Assembly (NCBI GenBank): GCA_019057795.1 | Contig: JAHLWS010000021.1 | Coordinates: forward strand, 1 to 64,000 | Reading direction: 5' to 3' | Source: Promethearchaeota archaeon | GTDB taxonomy: Archaea; Asgardarchaeota; Lokiarchaeia; Sigyniarchaeales; SOKP01 | Length of the DNA: 64,000 bases | Shown here: positions 8,157 to 17,300 of the stretch, one piece after another | Numbering within the stretch: the first letter of the stretch is position 1 | Layout of the letters: the number at the start of each line of letters is the position of its first letter | Program-made: the position numbers and the translations under genes | The notes under the pieces: generated by a model | Seen by the model: only the letters and a program-made list of their open reading frames with translations | Told to the model about the DNA's origin: nothing | Databases searched by the model: none

Positions 8157-10475
8157 TTATTTGTTAGCAAACTTCTCTGATAAGCCTTTTTGAAGTTTTT
8201 CTATTGATTTTTTAATATCCATAATAAAAGGACTAATTTTGTTTCCTATTTCGGGATTTATATTGATTGCTTTATCTAGGTTTTGGATCGCTGAATGGTA
8301 ATCATTTTTATCTAAATAAGCATATCCCATAAAAAGCCAAGCAAACGCGTAATCTGGGTCGATTTCCGTTGCCTTTTTATAAGCATCAATTGCGTAATCA
8401 AATTGTTCTTTATGTTTATACGAATTTGCCATATTGTAGTATGCTAATGCGTAAATTGGTTCAAATCCTACTGCTTTTTTATAAGAGTCGATTGCTTTAT
8501 CGAATTGCTTTAATTTTTCGTGACTAAATCCCATATTATTCCATGATTTTGCGTGTTTAGGGTTGAAATTAATAGCTTTTTTAAAATAGTCAATAGCAGT
8601 GTTGTACTCGTGTTTATCGTTGTTTGCAATACCAATGTAATAGAAAGCGTCTATAAAAGTACTATCAAGTTCTATTGCTTTATTGCAATCTGCAATGGCA
8701 TTATTAAAGCTTTTTCTTTTAATTTCTAATATGGCTTTTTCAATTAATTTCAGTTTGTATTCGTATTTAATAGCAATTAGGTTTTTAAATTCTGGACTTT
8801 TGATGGATTCGTTAATTTTAATTGCTCTTTCAAAGTTTTCAAAGGATTCTTTAAAGGATTCGCTATCTGCTAACTGTACGCCTTGTTCAACTAGTAGCTT
8901 GATTTCAGAGTGGTATAATTCGTCAATAGATTTCTTTATTTGTTCCATTTCTTGAAATCTACGGTTGGGGTCATCGATAGTTTTGGCGTAATCCATTTTT
9001 TTGTTAAGTTTTTCGAGTTCTTTTTCGTATTTCTGTATTTCTTCAGATAAATCTCCACGGTCTACTAACTCTTTTAATTCTGCTTGATAGACTAAACCTT
9101 TAATTTTATTAATCTCTTCTTCCATCTCTTGAGTTAGGTACATTTTATTCGTCATTTCAAGAGCCCTATTAAAAATTACTATCGCTTCCTTATAATTTTT
9201 CAGAGCTAATTTATCTTTACCTTCTTTAAGAACATCCTCAATTTGGGCGAGATAGACCTTATTAACAGTATTTTTCAAATCTATAAAAAATTCATTTGTT
9301 TCTTCAGGAATAGCCATTTTCTTTGCGACACTAATTGCGGCATATAGCTCGTTAATTGCTTTTTCGTAATCTCGTTGTCCGATTTTTTGGATCGCTTTTT
9401 CTTTAATAAAATTAATTCTCTTTTTGCAAGTGTTGTTAATTAAATCAGTTATATCGGTTATCTGATCGTTTCGTTCTCTTGATTCAGCCATTTTATTTGC
9501 AATATCCAAAGCGTTACGATATAAATCAACTATTTCGTTTACAACGCTAACATTTTCCTCAAAATTTTCTTTAATTTCTAACTCTTTTCCCTTATTTAAA
9601 ATAGGTTTAATTCTTTCTAAATAAATTGGATTCAGCACATCTGAGGCAATAGAATTTATTCGGTTTATTTCCGATTTCTTTTGTTCTGAATCGTACATTT
9701 CATTAGTAATTCTTAATGCTTCTTCGAATTCTTTGGCTGCTTCTTCGAAATTATTTTGTTCGATTAAGTTTTGTCCATTCTGTACAATAGATTTCACTTT
9801 ATTCGAATAAACTTGGTTGATCAAACTTCTTAAATTAGTTATTTCAGTATCTTTTAATTGAGACTCGTAATAGTGATCTGTCAATTTAAGACCTTCACTA
9901 AACGTTTTAAGCGCGCCATCAAGATTTCCGCTTACTTTTAATTGATTTGCTTTTTCAACTATAAGATTAACTTTTATGGAATATATCTCATTGATTGAAT
10001 TTTCAATTTTTTTAATCAGTTCACCTTCGAGATCTTCCATATAAAACTCTTTGGCGGCATTTAAGGTGTCTCTAAGCATACTAATGGCTCGATCGTATTG
10101 CTCTTCCTTTTTTACTGTTTCGGCTTTGAAGATGGACTCTTCAATTTTGGTTTTATTTATTATATAATTAATTTGATTAACTTCATAATCTCTCAAGCCC
10201 TTGTCTACAATTTTATCAGCGATCCTTCCTACTTCGTCAAAAATTTTATAGACATTGTCGAAATCGTTGTTATTAATTAAATTATTTGCCGTCTCAATAA
10301 TATCGATGATTTCTACAGAATATATTTGGTCAATTTGAGATTTGATGTTTGCTGTCTCGTCTTCGCGTTCTTCTGGTTCTTTTACATTCTCCTCTACGAA
10401 CCTCAAAGCTTCGAAATACTTTTCAACCGCTTTATTGTACTTTCTAAGGTTTTTGAACTCATTTCCTTCTTGCAT
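8157..10475 (-). CDS. Large TPR / helical repeat protein
   Basis: The 772-residue product is all-helical. Residues 1 to about 540 hold seven or eight long helical-hairpin units of about 70 residues, each with a version of YxxAIxxFxxALxxxxxM and ending near INxIYS. Residues about 570-750 hold five canonical 34-residue TPRs (for example SWNNMGFSHEKLKQFDKAID). Such proteins scaffold complexes; no enzyme motif is present. The annotated ATG at 10475 sits inside the first repeat unit. In-frame codons continue upstream to a TAA at 10527-10529 that is followed at once by GGAAGG (10521-10526), so a non-canonical start such as ATT at 10511 is possible. The gene is isolated from its neighbours. Confidence 0.8.
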   Translation of the reverse strand: MQEGNEFKNLRKYNKAVEKYFEALRFVEENVKEPEEREDETANIKSQIDQIYSVEIIDIIETANNLINNNDFDNVYKIFDEVGRIADKIVDKGLRDYEVNQINYIINKTKIEESIFKAETVKKEEQYDRAISMLRDTLNAAKEFYMEDLEGELIKKIENSINEIYSIKVNLIVEKANQLKVSGNLDGALKTFSEGLKLTDHYYESQLKDTEITNLRSLINQVYSNKVKSIVQNGQNLIEQNNFEEAAKEFEEALRITNEMYDSEQKKSEINRINSIASDVLNPIYLERIKPILNKGKELEIKENFEENVSVVNEIVDLYRNALDIANKMAESRERNDQITDITDLINNTCKKRINFIKEKAIQKIGQRDYEKAINELYAAISVAKKMAIPEETNEFFIDLKNTVNKVYLAQIEDVLKEGKDKLALKNYKEAIVIFNRALEMTNKMYLTQEMEEEINKIKGLVYQAELKELVDRGDLSEEIQKYEKELEKLNKKMDYAKTIDDPNRRFQEMEQIKKSIDELYHSEIKLLVEQGVQLADSESFKESFENFERAIKINESIKSPEFKNLIAIKYEYKLKLIEKAILEIKRKSFNNAIADCNKAIELDSTFIDAFYYIGIANNDKHEYNTAIDYFKKAINFNPKHAKSWNNMGFSHEKLKQFDKAIDSYKKAVGFEPIYALAYYNMANSYKHKEQFDYAIDAYKKATEIDPDYAFAWLFMGYAYLDKNDYHSAIQNLDKAININPEIGNKISPFIMDIKKSIEKLQKGLSEKFANK

Positions 10476-10693
10476 AATCGAATTAAGTTTCTTTATGTCG
10501 GTTTTTTTAATTTCTATACGCCTTCCTTATTAACTGAAGCTATTTATTTTTTTACAGTTAAATCTAAGAATTAATCAAAATTTTTTAAACTTTTCTTATA
10601 AAATACTTACTCAATGAAAAAAATCGATTTTTAATTTATTTAATTCAATTCTCATAATATAATAATAATTTATAATTATCAAATATTGGTTTT

Positions 10694-12310
10694 ATGAGCA
10701 TGATAAATTTAGAAAAAAAAATTTATTTTGGAGGGTCAATAGTAACTATAAACGAAAATCAACCCTTCGTCGAGGCTGTAGGAATTGAAGGCGAAAAGAT
10801 AGTATCTGTTGGTGATTTAGAAGATGTTAAAAAAGTCTTAGGGAGTGAATCTGCCCTTATTGATTTAAAAGGTAACTCTTTGCTTCCAGGATTTATTGAT
10901 TGTCATCTACATCCGATTATTTATATTTTTTATTTATTAAGTCCTGATGTATCAGATGTGAAAAGCATTGAAGAGCTTAAAGAATATTTAGGGAAAGTAT
11001 CAAAAGAAAAGAACAAAGACGAGCTTATGACGGTATTTAATCTATGCGAGGAAAAATTCGATGTTCCAAAGTTACCTAATAAGGGAGATTTAGACGAAGC
11101 ATGCCCCGACCATCCTGTTTTTGTGTTGAGATATGACGGACATATAGGTATCGCAAACACTAAAGCGTTAGAGCTAGCAAATATAGACGAACATACAACA
11201 GTTCCTGAAGGTGGTGAAATACGAAAAGATAATAACGGAAATCTTACAGGCGTCATATCTGAGCAAGCATTAGACATCATTTTATCTAAAATGTCATTTC
11301 CAAATGTAGAAAAAATAAAAGAAGCGGCTGTTAAAGCCTTTAGAATTTTCGCTCAGAAAGGATTGACATCGCTTCACGGCATACTTAGTGCCGATAGCAC
11401 CGGAGAATTTGGTGATGCAGGAGCAATGGAACTTCCATTACGTAAATCAATCCAAAATAGTATTTTACAAAATTGGTACGCTTTAATCAATACTGACAAA
11501 CCTAAAAAATTGCTAAAATTAAGAAAACCTCCCTTAGATGGTGGAAAGAAAGATAGTAAGTTTAAAGTTGGTGCTTTAAAACTATTTCTCGATGGTACTT
11601 TTGGAGCAAAAACGGCTTGTATGTTCGAACCCTTTTCAGATGAGCCAGGAGCGTGTGGGTTTTGTGTTGTTGAGGAGGGAGCAATTTACGAGAAGATGGT
11701 TGCAGCCCATAACAATGGTTTTCAAATTGGGATTCACGCAATCGGAGATAAAGGAAACCGAATAGCCATGGATTTATATAAAAAGCTTTTAACGGAATTT
11801 CCTCGGGACGACCATCGCCATAGAATTGAGCACGCTTCTATGTTAACTAAGGATGTTATTAAAGATATGGCTACTTATGGCGTAATTGCTTCGTGTCAAC
11901 CACCCTTCATTAATTCAGAATACACTTGGTTGGTAAAACGGCTCGGTGAAGAACGATGTAAGTATACTTATCCAATGAAATCAATTATTGACGCGGGCGT
12001 CGTTCTTGCTTCAGGATCAGATTGTCCGATCGAAGATCCTAGCCCTATCTTAGGATTACATGCTTTAGTAACTAGAAATGGTTTTATTCCAGAAGAGAGT
12101 TTAAGCATGGAAGATGCTTTAAAAACCTATACTATTAACGCTGCATACGCTGCCTTTGAGGAAAGCATTAAGGGGAGCATAGGAGTAGGAAAGCTGGCTG
12201 ATTTTGTTATTTTAGATAAAAACCCATTAGAAGTTCCTAAAGACGAGATTAAAGAAATTCGCGTTCTTGAAACAATTATAAGAGGTAAATCAGTTTTTAA
12301 GAAAGAGTAA
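10694..12310 (+). CDS. Amidohydrolase 3 family metal-dependent hydrolase
   Basis: The 538-residue product fits the YtcJ/amidohydrolase-3 group: an N-terminal beta-sandwich piece, the metal-binding GFIDCHLHP (His71, His73), the later GIHAIGDKGNR and HRIEHAS histidines, and SGSDCPIEDPSP containing the catalytic Asp. The C-terminus returns to the beta-sandwich (LADFVILDKNPLEVPKDEI). Members hydrolyse C-N bonds such as N-acyl or cyclic amides in the cytoplasm; the substrate is not predictable here. The length is normal. ATG at 10694 and ATG two codons later are both possible. No operon partner is evident, since both neighbours run on the other strand. Confidence 0.88.
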   Translation: MSMINLEKKIYFGGSIVTINENQPFVEAVGIEGEKIVSVGDLEDVKKVLGSESALIDLKGNSLLPGFIDCHLHPIIYIFYLLSPDVSDVKSIEELKEYLGKVSKEKNKDELMTVFNLCEEKFDVPKLPNKGDLDEACPDHPVFVLRYDGHIGIANTKALELANIDEHTTVPEGGEIRKDNNGNLTGVISEQALDIILSKMSFPNVEKIKEAAVKAFRIFAQKGLTSLHGILSADSTGEFGDAGAMELPLRKSIQNSILQNWYALINTDKPKKLLKLRKPPLDGGKKDSKFKVGALKLFLDGTFGAKTACMFEPFSDEPGACGFCVVEEGAIYEKMVAAHNNGFQIGIHAIGDKGNRIAMDLYKKLLTEFPRDDHRHRIEHASMLTKDVIKDMATYGVIASCQPPFINSEYTWLVKRLGEERCKYTYPMKSIIDAGVVLASGSDCPIEDPSPILGLHALVTRNGFIPEESLSMEDALKTYTINAAYAAFEESIKGSIGVGKLADFVILDKNPLEVPKDEIKEIRVLETIIRGKSVFKKE

Positions 12311-12387
12311 AAAAATATTATTATTTTTATTTTAAATGTTCTTGAATAATGTCAAATTTCTCTCGAATAAAATTGAAAGTATAAGAT

Positions 12388-13542
12388 TTAATCTGTAAAA
12401 TAGAGGTGCTCGTCAAATCCCGTTTCTGCTATAAGATCTTGACCAAGCTTTTGAATGACTTTTTTAGTTGGGTTTTGTAGAATATGTTTAGCAATATTAA
12501 CAACTTTAGTTAACTTTCCATCCGAAAATTCACGGATAATGTTATCGTATCGAGAAAAATCTAATCCAGCCGTATAAACGCCTGCGCTTCCATGCCCTGC
12601 CGTAGACGAAACTTGCCAGTGCTCTACTTTTAACTCTATTTTAGAAAGAAGTAAACTAGCTGTATACCATTCTATGAATAAATTCATCCGTTTTGATTTT
12701 CTTTTTGTTGATTTGAGCATCTTCAACGCTCGGTTTAATCTATCTGGGTGCATTTGTCTAAACACTTTTTGTTGGAGCTCGCTCATGTTATCTCTAACAT
12801 GCGCTTTTATTTGCTCAACGATTACTTCGACCTTTTGCGCTCTTTCTTCTGTTATATCTTGGTGAATTGATTGTATATGACGCGCAATTGTTTCGTTCAA
12901 ATCTTGACTTTGATCGATGGATGTTTCTTGATGGCTCGGTGGAGATGCTGAAGAACCTTGTTGGATTTCAGAAGGCATGCTATAAATTTCTCTCTGTTGT
13001 AGGTTAAAAAGAGCTTCTAATTTCGTAGGATCTTGTCTAACTTCGTTAAATCTTTTTTGGATATCCTCTCGAGAATATCCCATATTCATTAAGTAAAATG
13101 CAGCACTTGATAGTTGGTGTTCCAAAGCTTCCGAAGTATTGTAATTTCCTGTACCACCAAATTGTTCCCTTAACTGATCGTCTGCAAGCAAACTGATTTT
13201 CTCTTCGTTAATTTCATTTACTTTAAGAGAATTTATTTTAGTAAGTATGTGTTCGATTTGTTCGCTAGCTAAGTAGCTTAAGTTCCCTGTTGGTCCAACC
13301 ATATAGGAAATTTTTTCCATTTTTTTTAAAAGTTCGGCGACATCTTGCTGTGTTTTACCGTTTGAAACTATTAAAAAGTGCTCCAAGAATTTTTTGGTAA
13401 AGCCCGCAATTATAACAAGATTTTTCTCGTCAAATTTATTAAGATGGCTGGTCAATCCATTATCTTGAAATTCAGTAGGAAGATTAATGTTATAGACCAA
13501 TATATTATCTAATATCAAGTAAATATAATCTTCCTTATTCAT
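12388..13542 (-). CDS. Unknown protein with a UBA-like helical segment
   Basis: The 384-residue product is not recognised. Residues 1-100 look alpha/beta (ILDNILVYNINLPTE, then a KTQQDVAELLKKMEKISYMV helix) and recall small roadblock-like folds. Residues about 138-175 form three short helices around LMNMGYSREDIQKRF, which resembles the MGF/Y loop of ubiquitin-associated domains. A Ser/Gln/Pro-rich linker (about 190-215) separates a basic helical C-terminal half rich in KRKSKRMN. The HCxxGxxR phosphatase gene lies 107 bp upstream on the same strand and may be coexpressed. The UBA reading rests on a short pattern only. Confidence 0.45.
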   Translation of the reverse strand: MNKEDYIYLILDNILVYNINLPTEFQDNGLTSHLNKFDEKNLVIIAGFTKKFLEHFLIVSNGKTQQDVAELLKKMEKISYMVGPTGNLSYLASEQIEHILTKINSLKVNEINEEKISLLADDQLREQFGGTGNYNTSEALEHQLSSAAFYLMNMGYSREDIQKRFNEVRQDPTKLEALFNLQQREIYSMPSEIQQGSSASPPSHQETSIDQSQDLNETIARHIQSIHQDITEERAQKVEVIVEQIKAHVRDNMSELQQKVFRQMHPDRLNRALKMLKSTKRKSKRMNLFIEWYTASLLLSKIELKVEHWQVSSTAGHGSAGVYTAGLDFSRYDNIIREFSDGKLTKVVNIAKHILQNPTKKVIQKLGQDLIAETGFDEHLYFTD

Positions 13543-13649
13543 AATAACCCTTAATAATCAAGAATTTTAGATATAAATATTTTTTTGACAACTTATTCAA
13601 TACAAAATTACTAATCTAATAAAATTAATCTAATAAATACTTTACATTA

Positions 13650-14126
13650 TCAATTTTTTTGATATTTTTTTGCTATTCTCCGCGCAAAATTCATTTGTTC
13701 TTTAGTCTCAAGACTGCATGGTCTATATTTTCGTATCCATCTTACGGGATCCATATGTTCGGGTATATATCCATTATTGGCACCCCATGCTACAATAAAT
13801 TGTCCGGTTCTCCCACATCCCGCAACACAATGAACGACGATTGATTCATTATTTTGTCTATGTTTCTCACAAATTACCAGAAAATCTTCTATTTGCTTTT
13901 CTGTTGGTAATCCATAATCAGGAACATTTATATGATAATAATTAAATCCGTTAGGGATATCTTTTCTGTTATCAAATTCCGAACAATTGATTATAACTGA
14001 GATTCCTTCTTTTTTGTATTTTTCAAAAACCGGCGGATCAGGCCACCAACTTGCTGCCATTTTTTCCTTAACAATCCATGTAAATGGTTGTGTTTTTTCA
14101 GGCATCCCACCTCTAGGCCAATACAA
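13650..14126 (-). CDS. Dual-specificity protein phosphatase
   Basis: The 158-residue product has the Cys-phosphatase P-loop HCVAGCGRTG (His99, Cys100, Arg106) and the general-acid loop VPDYGLPT with Asp70, in the correct order and spacing for the dual-specificity/PTP fold. It should dephosphorylate Tyr or Ser/Thr of proteins, or possibly phosphoinositide or RNA 5' ends as some archaeal members do. Length is that of a minimal catalytic domain with no regulatory part. It ends in TGA followed immediately by TAA, a tandem stop. The next gene downstream on the strand is the unknown UBA-like protein at 12388-13542. Confidence 0.88.
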   Translation of the reverse strand: MYWPRGGMPEKTQPFTWIVKEKMAASWWPDPPVFEKYKKEGISVIINCSEFDNRKDIPNGFNYYHINVPDYGLPTEKQIEDFLVICEKHRQNNESIVVHCVAGCGRTGQFIVAWGANNGYIPEHMDPVRWIRKYRPCSLETKEQMNFARRIAKKYQKN

Positions 14127-14342
14127 AGGACGAATATTTAATTACCTCTTACTTTCTATTTATTATTACTCATTAAATTCTAACAGTTTAACTCAACGAC
14201 AATGAAAAATAAAATTTCCTCTAATATTTTTTGTTATTCGAAAAGATATGTTGTATCTTTATCTCCTAATTTTAAATTTCTGACTTAATTAGAAAATAAA
14301 TAATATAATAATAAGAAAAAAAAAAAAGAATTTAAGATTTTT

Positions 14343-17300
14343 TTAGTATTCACTTCTTTTTTTACGCCGGTTTCTAATTGTTATAGCAGAAACTATACCT
14401 ATTGCTGCAAATATGAAGTAGAGGTTGTATCCAGGAATTACGGGCGGTGTTGGCTCCGGTTCCGGTTCCGGTTCTGGTTCCGGTTCCGGTTCTGGTTCTG
14501 GTTCCGGTGGGATTTGCACAACAACTTCGATGCAATTGGAAAGAGTATCACCATAGGCGTTATGTGCGACAACTATAAAGTAATAGGTTCCATTAGTATA
14601 ACCACTCAAAGCAAGAGAAAGATCTGTTATTCCATCTCCTAAAAGGGTTAAACTTCCATTGATTTCGGTAATAAGACCTGAATATTCATACACAGAGTAG
14701 GTAAGAGCTCCATCTGCACTTTCCCATGTTAAATCAAACGCACCATTATCATCCGGCGTTCCCGCATTAGATGATAGTTCAAAATCACCTGGTGATAGGT
14801 CTAAATAAGTAAATTCTACATTAGTATCGATGAAATCAAGAGTGTAATTCATACCACTACTACTTATAAAGGTACCATTCAACAATATACCCGTACTTTT
14901 CTCATACCATGCAATTCCACCTGGAACAGTTAAATCCTCTAATACCCATACTTCTACTGGACCATAACCTGGAAGATTATATATCAAATCATCAATAACA
15001 TTGAAGATATGCTCTTCTCCACCCATAGTAGCTATTGGGATATCATCACCTATATTGGTATCTGTAAATATCCAGCCAGGATCGTGATGTCCCACTCCGA
15101 AAAATACATCCCCCCAGACATCTGTCATTATTCTGGTAGTAGAATCTACATCATAAAAGCAATGATAATCATAACCTTCATCATCCAAGTAAATCCACCA
15201 ATCACCCTGAAATATAGATTCTGAGACATAAGAATATAAGAAATGGGAAGAACCTATCCATTCATCCATATATATGAAAGTATAATCTGTAAGCATACCA
15301 TCGAATAATTGACTGTCAACAATAGGTATTAACTCAGTTGCTATATTATTTTCTATATGGGTTTCACCAAGTACAGGAGGAGCATAAGCAGTGAAATTGT
15401 AGGTGTTATATTCAGTTGGAGTCCACATATAATTAATTGTTTCACTCGCACCAACAAGTAAACTTGAAATAGTAATTGAATTGACAATTAGGTCATCAAG
15501 ATATAAAAACAGATCAACGTTTATTTCATCATTTTCACCATTATTTATAACAGTCGCATTAATAGTGTAAGTATTACCAATTTCTGGATTGGTTGGAACT
15601 TCTAAAGAAACGCTTAATTCATGATCAAAGGAAATATAAGTAAATTCAACATTAGTATCTACGAAATCAAATGTATACCAACCCGATCCTCCAGCATAGT
15701 AAAACATTCCATTCAAGAGAATTCCAGTACTTTTTTCATACCAAGCAACTCCACCAGGAAGAGTTAAGTCTTCTAGCTCCCAAACCTCTATTAGTCCAAA
15801 ACCAGGTAGATCATAGATTAATTCGCCTGCTACGCTGAAAAGATGATCGCCTTTACCATCGGCAGCAATTAAAATTTCGTCACCTAAAGATACATCGGTA
15901 AAAATCCAAATAGGAGTATGAAATCCATTTCCAAATTGCCAACCGTCACCACCAGAATTCTCCATAATTCTTGTTTGGCTATCGACATCCCAATACATAT
16001 GACTAGGAGATCCTCCTTCATCCATATACCAATCAACATGAAAAATATCCCCTGAAACATAGGAATATATGAAATCTGAAGGTTTTACCTCACCAAAAAT
16101 TGTCCAATCATAACTAACGAACATTCCATCGAATAATTTAGTTTCTCTAATTGATAATAACTCAGTTGCGATATTGTTATCAATGTAAGACTCATCAGGT
16201 ACAGGTGGAGCATAAGCAGTGAAATTGTAGGTTTTATATTCGGTTGGAGTCCACATATAATTAATTGTTTCACTCGCACCAACAAGTAAACTTGAAATAG
16301 TAATTGAATCTACAAGTACTTCATCAAGATATAAAAACAGATCAACGTTTATTTCATCATTTTCACCAGTATTGGTGACTGTTGCATTAATGATGTAAGG
16401 ATTATCAATTTCAAGAAAGGTTGGAACCTCTAAAGAAACGCTTAAATCATGATCAAATGTCGCATATGTAAATAAAATTGAAAAATCATCAGTTAAATCA
16501 TTTAGACCCTGATATGAATTATAATAATCTGTATCTATGCCTAAATTTAATCCACATGTATATCCATTATAAGGATCGATATAGTCAAGATAATCATAAT
16601 TAAACACAATTTCGCCTGTATCGTATAAAACTACTTGAAATGAACCTAGTAAAGGGCCATCTATATGATATATATCTTGCCATTCTGCCACCCAATAAGT
16701 CCCAAATGATTGTACATAGATATGTCCTCCATAGGCGGGATATATATCATCCCAAAATGGAGCAATCATATAAGTATGTGTGGGATCTGCCGAGGGAAAG
16801 GGAACATTTGAATATTGCCAAGGTGTCGTATCAGTGAAACTAAGATATCCATTGGCACCTAAATATATAGTTGAAAAGGTGTCATCGTAGAATTGAAAAT
16901 TAAAGGGTAAAGCTATTGTAGCATATCCATCATCACTTAAAATAAGTTCTGTTCCACCAGAAGCGTCTATCCAACTATAAGGATATCCTGTATCCATAAT
17001 ATAATTTTGAAGATAGCTAATTGTTATTAACTCAGTTGCGATATTATTTCCTATATATGTCTCATCAGGTACAGGTGGAGCATAAGCAGTGAAATTGTAG
17101 GTCCTATATTCAGTTGGAGTCCACATATAATTAATTGTTTCACTCGCACCAACAGGTAAACTTGAAATAGGAATTGAATCAACAAGTACTTCATCAAGAT
17201 ACAAAAACAGATCAACGTTTATTTCATCATTTATGCCAGTGTTCGTAACAGTCGCATTAATAGTGTAAGTATTACCAATTTCACAATCTGTGGGATATTC

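Noticed and set aside
14450-14512. Short tandem repeat as CRISPR array
   Set aside because: It is a 6-bp codon repeat without spacers, in frame in the protease gene. No CRISPR array was seen anywhere in the window.
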